A DNA stretch of 64,000 nt from Citrus sinensis (taxonomy: Eukaryota; Streptophyta; Magnoliopsida; Sapindales; Rutaceae). Positions 21,469-33,175 of the stretch are shown here, in pieces (positions within the stretch are counted from its first letter, which is position 1; each line of letters starts with the position of its first letter). The translations under genes were made by a program, and so were the position numbers. The stretch spans positions 21,955,501 through 22,019,500 of the forward strand of contig NC_068559.1 in the NCBI RefSeq assembly GCF_022201045.2, in the 5' to 3' direction. The notes under the pieces are model-generated. The model had not been told where the DNA came from. It saw only the letters and a program-made list of their open reading frames with translations, and did not search any database.

Positions 21469-23226
21469 ATGGCAGCAGCGGCAGCATCAACGACGTCGTG
21501 TTGTTCAACAACAAAGCTTGTTTATTTGTCTCCTCCAGTTCCAATCGTAAATCCTCCAAAATCAAGATGTATGATGAAGATGAAGATGAAGATGAAGATG
21601 AAGATGGCGGCTTCCAATAACAACCCCAAAAATTGTTTGTTTGTTGAGGCAAGATTTGGTACTTTTAAAACTGGTGGTGCTGGTGTCATAGAAAAACCCG
21701 CTTTTGATCAGTCCCAGTTTGACCCTTCTACCCAAGTTTTAGAAGGTAAATTTATTTTCTTTTTTTCTTTCTTTTATGTTATGTTATTTATTTATTTATT
21801 ATTATTTCATTCCAATAAAATTGCATTTACCTTATGTTGTTTTTTGCAATTGCAGGAGGAGATATTGGGAAGATGAAAGAGAAGAGAGGCACTGGCAGTG
21901 GAGATAGTTATAGAGTTCTCCTCATTGATGATACACGCCATTCTGAGAAGTTGGGTATGTAATGTAATTTCTCTGTTTGCTATTTTGCTTCTATGCAGGC
22001 CAATTTTCAGCTTTACTTGTGTTTCTTGGGCAGCTTTTGTTTTCCACCATTGGGGCTGCTTTAGGGTTTTTATTCTTTTTGTAACTTGTCATGATTACTC
22101 GCACCATAAATTGATGAGGTAGCTTAGATTTTGCTGAGCTCCGTTGAGTTCCACAGCTCTTTTGTGATTACTTTCTCTTTCAAAAACATTTTTTCCCCCT
22201 CCCAGATGTTTCTTATGTGTACCACCCAAGTGAGCAGCAGATAAAAATGTAAGGTAAATTTTTTTTAGTCTTTGGAGTTGATTCTGTCTGTGGGTGAAAT
22301 CCAACAGATTCTGAAGAGGAAAATGAAATGATTGAACCATTTGCTATTGTTGCCCCCAAGTGGACCTAAATTATTTGGCAATGTTGTGTAGTTCTTTACT
22401 TGAAAAGTTGTCTTCTTAGCATTGCATAATTTAAACGGGATATAGGATATAGTGGGTGTCATTAACTTTTTTGCTTATGTCTTTGTGTTTCTTTTCTTGT
22501 AGTTGCAAAGGTCTTGCCTCAAGTGGTTCCATCCGTTACACCTGATGATGCTAGAAAATTGTTTCATGAATCTAGAGAACATGGCATGGCAATTGTTATT
22601 GTAACAGTCAAGGTATGTGCTTCCTCTGTTTTAGAACTTTCATGCACTGGTGGGACTTTCTAATTGATCAACACTATGATCTGCTATTTATTTGGAAAAA
22701 CAAAGCCATGTCGACACAAATTGAGTCCCAGAATTTGGTCCAGTACTTCTCATCTAGATTGAATATTTGAAGAAAAACTCTAAAGATGTTCAGGCCTTCT
22801 GAACTCTGTTTCCAGAATGCAAGTTCTCTCATATTGCATTCTGGTTGAGCTTTTGTGTCTTTTTTTGTTCTGAGAGATTATGTGCCTCCTTCTTATGCTT
22901 TTCATGTACTTGTGAAAAGAACGCAAGCTTAAGGTGAAAAGAATGCAAGCACAAGGTGCTTAATTATGGGAACTTGAAAATAATACATGCATTTGTAGAT
23001 GAAAAGATTGACATTTACATGCCATTGCACTTACAACACACACTCAGGCATATCTTTGCATCAGGGAATTTTTCTATCTAAGCTCCTAATGTTAGTTTCA
23101 AATCTAAAACGAACCATGGCATTTAAATTGTGTTTTTGTTGACAGGAGCATGCAGAATTTTATGCTCAAATGATGGTACGTGGTGGATTGCGATCAACAA
23201 TCGAGCCAGATTCAAGTACTTTATGA
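21469..23226 (+). CDS. CLPS1: ATP-dependent Clp protease adaptor ClpS1, chloroplastic
   Basis: N-recognin-like adaptor that binds substrates bearing destabilising N-terminal residues and delivers them to the stromal ClpC chaperone and Clp protease. Exons: 21469-21745, 21856-21954, 22503-22612, 23146-23226, joining to 188 residues. The N-terminus starts MAAAAASTTSCCSTTK, a typical Ser/Thr-rich plastid transit peptide. The ClpS core follows (YRVLLIDDTRHSEKLVAKVL, then TPDDARKLFHESREHGMAIV and EHAEFYAQMMVRGGL). The usual ClpS elements are present, including the DD near the binding pocket and the H in the HESREHG region. An odd feature is a run of Met-Lys dipeptides (21568-21605) from a GATGAA microsatellite between transit peptide and core, which makes the protein longer than Arabidopsis ClpS1 (about 160). 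It is tail to tail with gluconokinase. Confidence 0.93.
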
Positions 23227-23573
23227 AGTCGCCACTGTGATCATAGCATCTAAAATTTTGCGGTGAGATAGTTATGAAATTGAAGGTATACAATAGTGGT
23301 GAAGTTACCATGAAAGATTTTGAATTGGATGATTTTTGCAGAATATTTTGAATTGGATGATTTTGTAGAATTTGTAGCTATACTCTATGTAATCATACAT
23401 TTCATTATGTAATCAGCTTGTTTTATGAATTATGGTGTTTAGCAAACATGTGGTATGTGGAACCAAATAGTACAACTATGTATGACATAAAACTTATTCA
23501 GCGTTTAATTCATTGTAACATGGTCAAGATTGATAATAAAATCACGATATTTTGTTATTGCAAGTCTAAATTA
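23227..23573. other. Shared 3' region of the convergent ClpS1 and gluconokinase genes
   Basis: Only 347 bp separate the two stop codons, so both 3' UTRs must lie here and may overlap. No other feature is seen. Confidence 0.6.
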
Positions 23574-24417
23574 CTAGTTATATAATTGCTGCAATGTGTT
23601 TAGTATGTAATTCACAATGGCTTGCGGACTCAGAGTGGCATCGACCTTAAGTATCCCTTCAGAATCATCTATCGCAAGCAAATCTAACTGAGATTGCAAA
23701 AGTGAAGCTGGCATGAAATGTTTCCCTTGTGCAGCTCTTTCCTTTAGCCGAGCAACAAGCACCTCTGCCTGAACATCCAAAAGAATAAACTTCACCAGGC
23801 TAGTGTAGCTTTCGGATTCATAATTGGGGTCAGCAAATCTTAGAATTTCCCGGTATCCCTTCTGCAGAGCAGAACATCCGAGTATCACAGTCGTTCCGTT
23901 GGTTATTCTTTCTCTCAGGACGTCCCTCAGCCTCTCCAGCCACGGATTCCGATCTTCGTCAGTAAGAGGAATCCCATGATGCATCTTTTCTGCAATCGAA
24001 ATTCATCAACTCATGCCACACAGAATTGATTTAAACTTAAAAGAATAGACATTCATGCATGGCTACATACCCTTGTTGGCTTGTGGGTGGAAATCATCAG
24101 CATCAAGAAAGTCACAACTCAAAACTCTGGCCAGCATCTCACCTATGGTGCTGTTGAAGCAAGTTTTGAAATCCATGACCGCCCATCAGATTTCAAACAT
24201 CAAATGCCTCACAAGTTTTATTAAAAATGAAATGAGGAAATGTGAAACTTACGATTTCCCAGCACCACTAACGCCCATAATAACAATAGCCTTTCCTGGA
24301 AAGAGCATAATGATGGCAATTATGTTTTTAAACTTTTAATCATCTGAAGACTGAAGATCAATTTGAACTCTATAAATTTGTACCTGTTGTGGATGAACTC
24401 TTTGAATCAGAACCCAT
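23574..24417 (-). CDS. Gluconokinase
   Basis: Phosphorylates D-gluconate with ATP to 6-phosphogluconate, feeding the oxidative pentose phosphate pathway. Minus-strand exons: 24417-24384, 24295-24253, 24150-24071, 23989-23574, joining to 190 residues, the usual length for the GntK family. The N-terminus MGSDSKSSSTT leads straight into a Walker A loop GVSGAGKST (residues 19-27). Then come FLDADDFHPQANKEKMHHGI (gluconate-site region), PLTDEDRNPWL, and the family motifs VILGCSALQKGYR, AQGKHFMPASLLQSQ. No transit peptide is evident, so a cytosolic location is likely. The start is fixed by the short exon directly before the P-loop exon. It shares a promoter interval with the TAF15-like gene. Confidence 0.94.
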
Positions 24418-25205
24418 TTTCCAGTTGAAAGAGATCGGCAATGAACCAAAAATGAAGACAATTCGATTACACGTGGGGGAAGAACATAAAACAAACTAAC
24501 AAGTTGTTTTGTTTACGGCTCCTTAAGTTGCAGTTGGCAGTTAATTTACAAATTTGCAATTGTATGCTGGGCCTGGACTTTTAATGATGGCCCAATATAA
24601 ACCTGATGGCGTGGCGTGGACTGTGGCGGCGGGATGTTGACTTACAAATTTGGGGGGCATTTTAAATATTGCCAATATATAAGGGATCTATTTGAAATTA
24701 ATCCCAACCACTAGAAAACTTTAAAGTGAGGGATTTTTAGATACTGACTTTGGCACACTCAGAAATAGCCTTTTAAAAAAAAAGAGAGGTTGAAAGCCAG
24801 CCCACCTGAAGTGGATGATAAATTCTTTTTTTAAAAAAAAAGGCCTTTTGTACTATTTGGATCTTCCCCTTCAGAATCCCCTTACTTCCAAACAAGAAAT
24901 CAGGGATTTCAGAGCAGTGGCGGCTTTTTGTTCACTGCATTCCCATCTTCATCTTCGTCTTCGTCTTCGTCTTCGTCTTTTCTACCAGTAAGTAAAAGGT
25001 TTTTTTTTTTTTACTCTTAGGGTTTCAATTTTAATTGATTGTATAACAGTAGGGTTTCTTAAATCTATTCAAGGCTTACGATCTGCAATTTCCGAATTTG
25101 ATAATCAAATTATTTAGTTGTGTTTTCCTCATTCTTTTCTGATTCTTTTTTGTTTTTTCCTTTCAAACTAGCTCTATACACATTCAAATCAATTGATGAA
25201 ATTGG
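24418..25205. promoter_or_regulatory. Bidirectional promoter interval: gluconokinase (-) and TAF15-like (+)
   Basis: 788 bp separate the two divergent start codons. On the right, a CT-rich leader with a (TCTTCG)n-type microsatellite (about 24948-24982) ends at a donor-like site (CTACCA|GTAAGT, near 24989). A leader intron probably reaches the acceptor AAACTAG near 25171. That intron contains two TAGGGTTT telo-box-like motifs (25017 and 25051 areas). An ATG at 25196 opens a 14-codon frame that overlaps the main start. Confidence 0.5.
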
Positions 25206-28200
25206 ATGACAATGGCAAATGGGTCTGTCTATGTTTGTAATTTGCCTCACGGAACTGATGAGGATATGTTGGCTGAGTATTTCGGTACCATCGGCTTGCT
25301 AAAGGTATGAAATTCCGTACGTCTTATTTTTGGTTTTATATCAATGTTACTAATTTTTTCTGTTGCTAATGTCATGGATACTTTGTGTATGTTGCTTTGG
25401 CTTTTCAGAAAGACAAGCGAACCGGTCGGCCAAAAGTATGGTTGTACCGAGATAAAAGTACAAATGAATATAAGGGAGATGCTACGGTTACATATGAGGA
25501 TCCACATGCTGCATTGGCTGCTGTTGAGTGGTTTAACAACAAGGATTTTCATGGTAATTTAATTGGGGTTTTTATTGCGGAGTCTAGGGGAAAAGATGAT
25601 CATGCCTATAATTCAGCTGCTGCTGCTGGAGATCCAACTGTTGCGGGTGATGTCAGCGGATTGGATGAAAATTCTAGGGATGTTAATGGGTTTGCTGGAC
25701 GAGGTAGAGGTCGGGGTGATGCTGTGGGGAAAACTTGGCAACAGGATGGAGACTGGATGTGTCCGAATACAAGGTCTGTGATGTGATATTGGTGAGCAGC
25801 TCCTTCTTGATCTTTTTTATGTAGGCTTGTTTTATTCTTCTGTCCGTACTTCGATTGTTCTGCAATTAGCTGCTTATTGTTTATTGTGGTAGCAGTTGTT
25901 CAAATGTAAATTTTGCATTTCGTGGCGTGTGCAATCGTTGTGGAACTGCTCGACCTGTTGGTGGACCGGGTGCTGGGGGAAGAGCTGGTGGTCGTGGGAG
26001 AGGTCGTGCTGGCAATGAATCAGGGAGCCAGGGCCGGCAAATTGGTGCTGCTACTGGGCTTTTTGGTCCAAATGATTGGTCTTGTCCCATGTAAGCCTCT
26101 TTCTGTGAAGTTGTATCGTGTTGATGTCATACAGCAAATATACTGTTTCTCTGTAACCTTTCATTTGGTAAGAAGTTTTCTTGGGTTCGTTTTCGTATAG
26201 TTCCTGTGACACGTTAATGCTACTTAATGTGATGACGTTATGCTACTTATCTCATAATTTAAGCAACTACCTATATCTGGCAAAATAGAACAGATTAATG
26301 GGTGCATATTAATGAGTGCATATTTTCTGTAGACATCTGTATTGACTGGAAGGAGATACCGAAAGGCTGTTCTTGTAAAACTCGGTTTGTTAAAAATTTA
26401 TAGAGGTTGAGCCCCAATAGTGCTATTCTAATTCTAGCTCACTATATTGTTAATGAGTGCAGACATATTGAAATTGGCCCAAAGGGTTCAGGTCCTTGTG
26501 GGTTTATGTGATGAATTCCTTGATAATTCTGAATTTATTAATCAATGTTGGTGACATTGTTCATGGCTTAACATATATCAACACAGATAGGAATTTATTT
26601 TTTTTTTGAAAGGTGAGTATGGAAATTTGCTTGTGCAGTTGTGTGTTTGTGTGATATTTATCTTTGGAGGAATATCTATCATACTTTTGCATCTATTATC
26701 TTGTATGTGGCGTGTGTATGTTAATTACAATGTTTTATGATCACTGGATTATGTTATGCTGCTAGGACAATTTGGTCTTGTTTTATGCGTAACATTTTTC
26801 TACCTTGGTTAAACAGTAGCTTGGAGCAGATGCTTTAATTATCATATATATGTAAGCTCCCTATTTTTTATGGTTTTTCTTCTTTAATTTCTTTTTCCCA
26901 GGTGTGGTAATATCAACTGGGCAAAGCGAACAAAGTGCAATATCTGCAACACGAATAAACCTGGTCACAATGAGGGTGGTGTTAGGTATTAGATGATAAT
27001 CAACTTCTTGTTTTATTTTATATTTGTTTTCATGCTTATGTTTTTTAGCTATCAACAGTGGAAACTTTGATCAGTCCTCTAAAATTAATTCACTGTTGTG
27101 CATTATTTCGCAAGTTGGTGGTTTAAGATATAACATGATAGTCAACTTTCTGTTTGTTTTACCATTTCTGTCTATCACATATATTTACTTGATAATAAAA
27201 ATAAGCTCTTTAGCTGTCATTTATAGAATTCATATAATTGCAAGTATGTCCAATTTTCCATACTTCGTAGGTCTACACCTAACCCTCTCCTTTTTTGAAG
27301 AGAGAAGGGGTGGGGGGTGGTTCTTGGATTGAGTTAAATGTGAGGTAAGAGCTAGATATGTTTGCTCATTTTGATCTTTGGTTGTTGTTGCAAGAAAACC
27401 ATGAGCCTCGTTTAATTGCTAGTGGGCTGTGGCAATATGTTGACTCTGTCAAAGTGGGGAGATACTTTAACTTGCAGTTTGCCCCTAATATGTTGCAACA
27501 AAGTATATTCTTGAGACTTTTTAAGTAGATTAGGACATGAACTCGCTGTCATGGAGTGTACATTTGGCAACAGACTAAGGACTTTCCCAATAAAGTTCAT
27601 TTTTGTGCTCATTTGATCATAAGAAAAATGGGAAAACATGATAAATATAGCCTTTAACATGTTTGTTCTTGTACTGCCTCCATTTAATCTCTTTAATAAT
27701 TCTCAAGTTGTTAGTTATGATTGCTGTGCTGTGGAGCTTTTGTTAATGCAATATATGAAGTGGTACATGGTCAATTGTGAAAGGTTATTGGGTATCATGA
27801 GATCAACATAAACAGCAAGATGATTGTTTTTGTGCCATCACATGCCAATTGCATACGGGAAGTGTGTTCAACATCAAAATGGATGGAAATTTTGCAAATT
27901 TTGAATCTAAGATTTATATCATTCATTGAATACAGAAAATGTTGGATGAAATGTTAGATGTCCTTTCAGACATCATCTCATCACATTTTAGGACTTAATG
28001 CAGTATCATTTTACGGATACATTTCCCTGGGAAGAAGCTACAACTTATGCATTTGTGTTATTTATTTTATTGCTGTACTCTTTAGATGACATAATCTAAT
28101 TCATAACTACAGTATTTTTTTTTCCCATACGTGTTTATATTTTTCTTTTGATTTTATTTGGTTCTATCTTTGAAAGGAAACTGGCTTATTAATTAGTGTT

Positions 28201-29664
28201 TCTTTCTGGTCTGTTGTTTGGACGTTAATATTTTGTTGAACAATCTTTGAACATCATATTGCTATTATATTGCTAAAATATGTGTATATCCTTGCTGAAC
28301 AGAGGAGGGCGTGGTGGTGGTTACAAAGAACTTGATGAAGAAGAACTAGAGGAAACGAAGCGACGGAGGCGGGAGGCTGAAGCAGTAATGATTACTCGAA
28401 CTAGAATTACTTGAAGTTACATAACTTATTCTGTATTCTTCATAGTCTTTATGTATATTTCAGGATGATGGTGAGTTGTATGATGAGTTTGGAAATCTCA
28501 AGAAAAAGTTTCGTGCTAAGACGCAACAAGTTGAAGCCGCGCAGGTGCTTCCAGGTGCTGGACGTGCAGGATGGGAGGTTGAGGAACTAGGTATGGCGAG
28601 CGTTCTCTTAGAAAAACTTTTTTGTACTATCTATATTTTCAGTCTTGGTGTCTTTTGGAAAGAGCATCCTCTAGAATTTACAATCTGGAGTTGGTTGAAT
28701 GGGTCTGGGGTTTGTCATTTTGAACCATTTCTATTAGTTCATGTCTTTTTGTTTGGCTCTAGTCAAGGGGACACTTGCTTTGTCTGCACTGTCTCTCCAG
28801 TTGGTGGCTTGGTGCCAGAGAAAGAGCTACAGTAAAATAGCAGTGATGTCATTTGTTTTAAATTCTAATATTAAACCATTTGGGATTCAGTTATATAAGA
28901 ATTCAATCCTGTAGAACTTTTGTTTATGGTATGAAACTCCAGTAAGAGGATTCTATCGTTATGTAGATAGGCTTCTTGAGCGATCTAGGTGTTGCCCTTT
29001 GGAGTGAAGTATGATGTTATTGGCAACTGGTGATTCAGCAGTTCAATTATGGAGAGTCAAGAAGGTTCAATACCCATGTTGTGTGGTGTTTTTAGAAGAA
29101 TTCAAGGATGAAGAGCTACTGGTTTATCTTTGCAGTTAATTACTGTGCTGCAATGTATCTTTATTCGCTGTGAAGAAGGGAGATGGAGATAATAAGTCCG
29201 CAGATATTGCAAGTAAATATTTAGAATTCAACATGTGGGATGGAAATAATGGAATGCTACTTGGCAAGTGTAGTAGTAATATTCTTGTTATTATTAACCA
29301 CAATTTTGCTCATCTTAATTTTTTGGGAGTAATTCACCATGAAATTTGACAGCATTATAAATGGTCATTATTGTTGTGTTTTTGATGAATTGGATTGGCA
29401 CTCAAGTATATTGTTTCTTTACCAAGGATTAAGAAGAATCACGATGCAGGTGTGACTGATCGCGATGGGAGAGAGCGAAGCAGAGACAGAGGAAGGGAGC
29501 GAGAAGACAGGGGAAGCAACAAGAAGAGGGGCGGTGATGATAGGGAGAGGCACCGAAGTCGAAGCAGAGAGAGGGACAGGGGTAGAGATAGAGACCGGGA
29601 GTATGATTATGAACGAGCCAGAGAATATGAGAGAGGTAGGGACCGAATGAGGTATCGCCGTTAA
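25206..29664 (+). CDS. TAF15: TAF15-like RNA-binding protein (RRM + two RanBP2-type zinc fingers)
   Basis: FET-family homologue, nuclear, linked to TFIID/RNA polymerase II transcription and RNA binding. Exons: 25206-25304, 25409-25773, 25896-26090, 26902-26985, 28303-28384, 28464-28590, 29450-29664, joining to 388 residues. Residues about 7-90 are an RRM (SVYVCNLPHGTDEDMLAEYF; GDATVTYEDPHAALAAVEWF). RGG-type Gly/Arg runs surround two zinc fingers, C151/C156/C167/C170 and C218/C221/C232/C235. The C-terminus is an Arg/Asp/Ser-rich tail (RDRGREREDRG, RSRSRERDRG). The first in-frame ATG is 25206 (MTMANG), and 25212 is an equally good alternative. The exon 3 acceptor is a NAGNAG pair (25892 or 25895), which could add one Ser inside the first finger. 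Confidence 0.92.
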
Positions 29665-30454
29665 TGTTGGATGGGTGTCTTCTGTAATATTTGTCCTCGG
29701 GTAGCAGTGGTTAATTTGACCTATTTGCTGGGAGAAATGGCATTTTATTGTAATCAAATTTTCTGAAATTCTAGTACTTATTTTGGTTCGGTAAGTTCTT
29801 AATATTGTGTGATCCGCATTGTAATCTGATTTTCGTTTGTACTCAGAGCATAGATTCTGTTCAAGCATTTTAAACTTTGCTTGGTTGCCGTCTCCATGGG
29901 AACTGAGTTATTGAGAAATCTGATTTGAGTAGTAGATGTGTTGACCTATATAAGTCAGTCAGTCAAACATCTTGTGTACCTTCAAACATACGATGGATAA
30001 TTTGAAGTGAAGTAATGCGTTGCCTTCACTTTCCACGTGATACCCTGAGAAATGATATTTCTAATTTACTTATGGAATGGTTGATGAATTATTTGACAAG
30101 TGGCTGTTCTTTAGCAAAAGAATCGACAATACTTGCCAGCCAAAACATTTGATTACGTGATCATTTCTTATTGGTGGCCCCTCAAAGTTGTTTCCCCGAC
30201 CTGACCTGGATCATTAATTCGTTATTATAATTCGAAGTTGAATTTTTTTTTTTTTTTAAAAAAAAAGAAGAATCGTTAAGAAAAAAAAAAAGGGGTGGTG
30301 AATTGGTAACTCGGGAGCATTTGGCGGACAAGTTCTGTGAAAAACTGGTACGTTCTTAACGAACTTAATATATTATATATTATTAATCATGAGTTAATTT
30401 CGTCAACGAAATTCGGAAGTTTGAATTTATGTAAAATTATTTGTGGAAAAAAAA
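29665..30454 (+). other. Intergenic: TAF15-like 3' UTR and promoter of the next gene
   Basis: The left part carries the TAF15-like 3' UTR. Around 30240-30295 there are facing T- and A-homopolymer runs. A leader start near 30400 for the downstream gene is a guess. No coding frame is supported. Confidence 0.5.
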
Positions 30455-31573
30455 ATGGTTGGAGTCGGCGGTAGTGGCAGTAGAGCTGGGGATGGAAGCA
30501 GGAGGCGTTTACCGTCATGGATGGCGGGCGTAAACGTAAATAAATCCGACGGCGAAGGACTGGATCGTAATTCCAATTCCAATTCCAATTCCAAGGAGCC
30601 TGCAGATATTGTTGGGAAGTCTGAAACAACGAGAAGGCCCCGACGAAGGAAATCAACTCAACGACACCAAGAAGAAGAAGAAGAAGAAGAGGGCGGAGAG
30701 ATTAACGTCACTGGAACTCAGAAGAAAAGAAAAGTTCGGGAACCGGCCCCACCGAAGAAGAGAAGAAAACTCAAGCAAATAACTCATACGAGGGTCGATC
30801 AAATTGAGGATGATGATAATACTAATGGAGATGAAGAAGAAGAAGAAGAAGAAGAGCAACTCACTCTCACTGTGGAAGATTTACTAAGCATTGCTAAAGA
30901 GGTGACTTGTGCTTTCTCATGCTCCAAATTTTTATATTAGACGTTGCTCAACATATGTTGAGCCACGTTTTAAACCTGTCGCTATTTGGTTAATCTATAG
31001 TTTCAACAATATTCACGCACCGCTGATCCAGTAGAGGATTCAAATTCCCATGCATTGTAGTGTGTACGCCTCTGCAATTGCTAAACATAAAGTGCGCGAA
31101 GTTGCTAATCAGATCATTCATGATGCTAAGGTATCTTATGTTTCAATTATGTTTTTGTGCAGTATGTCCAAGCTGATGGGGAAAGAGGTGAAGTGCAATC
31201 ATCATCACGTAGAGAATTGGAATCGGAGAAAGAGCTTCTGGCATCGACTTCTCTTGAGAATCGTGATATCCTGAACCAGAAATTAAGTACTGATTCGGCA
31301 ATGGGTTCAATGAGTGAACAAAGTTTGGTCTCCGTCAGCAGAACAGGGGATCCGGCACAGGACATGCTTGATTTATTTTTGGGTCCTTTGTTGAAGAAAC
31401 CCGTTGAGGACCAAAACAGGACTAAATTTACTGCTAACGATATTTTTGATATTGAGTTTAGAAAGCTGAGTGAGACCCAGAAGAATGATGCTGGACAAGA
31501 ACACACTGTAGCATCCCCGGTGATGAAAAAGAAGAGCAGTCTCAAAGACAAGGTAGCAGTGTTACTTGACTGA
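30455..31573 (+). CDS. Uncharacterised basic/acidic low-complexity protein, probably nuclear
   Basis: I do not recognise a named family. Two exons (30455-30901 and 31163-31573) join in frame to 285 residues. Visible features: Gly/Ser/Arg-rich N-terminus with RRRLPSWMAGVNVNK; an Asn-Ser repeat (NSNSNSNSK, coded by ATTCC repeats); bipartite basic clusters (RRPRRRKSTQ, KKRKVREPAPPKKRRKLK) that look like nuclear localisation signals; two Glu runs; a short helical segment LTLTVEDLLSIAKEYVQAD; and a conserved-looking C-terminal part (DPAQDMLDLFLGPLLKKP, FTANDIFDIEFRKL). Nuclear location is inferred from the basic clusters. An in-frame 96-nt candidate cassette exon lies in the intron (31035-31130). 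Confidence 0.7.
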
Positions 31574-33175
31574 ATAGGATTTTGCAAATTCAAGCATACA
31601 CATTGTGTGCTTGAATTGGGACACACTCTTGTACTTGCCACTAATTATCTTCACCTTTCTCTTTTTGTCTGAAACAATACAGCATATACATAGAACAGAA
31701 TGGAACAGTGATTTCTGTAAATGAAGCTTTACTTGTTTTTTTTTTGTGTTACTCGCTGTTCATCATAATAGCTTTAGCTGGCTTTTTTTTTTTTTTGGGC
31801 CCCCGGCTTAAAGTGAATTTTGTTTAGTATTGTCACATTTTCTCATTTTCAGTGTGCCGAAAGGTGTGAAATGATTTAGAAATTGTAGCCCTCTATGTTC
31901 ATAGAGCAGACATGTAGTTGATCTGTACAAGTGGTTTGAAATAAATTATTGTTGCACCTTTGGAATGTCCTTCTGAATGCTTCTCTTTTAATTAATATTA
32001 TGTACATACTCGTACTTAAATATCAATTGCTGGAAGTGTTTAATAATGTAAATATGCAAACTTAAACTTCTATAGCCGTGTTCCAGGTGTTCTCGTATCG
32101 GATACCTGGCATCCAGTGAAGACCCGGCAATTTTGTCTCTTTAACTAATAGGTTTAAGAGTTACACTGCCTTTTAATGGCTGTATCTTTCTCGTCCTAGC
32201 ATTGCCTCAAAATTTACTCTAGTTTTGGAATTATCTTTTGAACCTCCAATGATTTTTGATTGTTAGCAACCTTAAAATCTAAGAAAATATAGCATTCTGA
32301 GAACACCAGATGTTGTATTTCCCCATGTCCTCGGTTTCAGTGTATTTTAGTTCTTGCTGGATGTTGCTTTAATTCCAAATATTATTAATGGAACCATGTC
32401 GCCTAATGGTTTACCATGCTTCGTAATACAGTTCTGAGCTGGAAAAGCATTTTTTCAGGGTGATTATATGTGATATCATAGCAGAAGAGAAGAGCGATGA
32501 CTAGGTAGTAGTGAAAAATGATAAGATTAAACATTTGGAGTTTCAAATTTAAACTGAATTTTAAATTTGATGTTCGATAATGTAGAATACTAGAATGCAT
32601 GGAACTATTAGATTTTAAGGCTCTCTTATCTTAGCGTGTCGTTCTCTTCCAAATATTGATCTTTGCAGATATGGATAATTAATAGTTTTAAGTCGCTTCT
32701 TTACCTGTTTGTTTGGGCTTCGGAGATGTAGCTTGAATGGACAAGAGAACTAAGGACCCATTCTATATGCTTGATGTTTAAGAGAAATAGCCATTTACGG
32801 TTATATGTTTTCATCAAATGTTTTCTTTAGTTTTCCCCGCCTACTAGTTGAAAGGATTTATTATTATTTATAAGTATTCCATAGTCAAGGTGACAAAATT
32901 TCACATACCTACCAGGAAAGAAGGAGAAAATAAAACAAAATACAATAGATCCTTCCTACATTGATCCAAATATAAATAATATTGTCAACTGTTATATTAT
33001 TTTCTTTCCCTTTGTCTTGGTGTGTATAAAGTACAAATGGTTTGATTGGTGTTTACAATTGATAATAAGGGGGCATAGTATTGATCAAACCGCGTGCTTT
33101 TAAAATTTTTAATTTAAAAATAATAATTATAATAAAATCAATTGTATCTATGCATAGAATGTGTTGTTTGACTCC
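31574..33175. other. Intergenic between convergent genes (uncharacterised + and GA2ox -)
   Basis: 1.6 kb of AT-rich sequence that should include both 3' UTRs. T-runs lie near 31738 and 31785. I see no further gene or element with legible ends. Confidence 0.55.

Noticed and set aside
31138-31162. Extending exon 1 of the unknown gene through the intron
   Set aside because: The read-through frame hits a stop at 30938-30940, while splicing 30901 to 31163 gives a long in-frame continuation.
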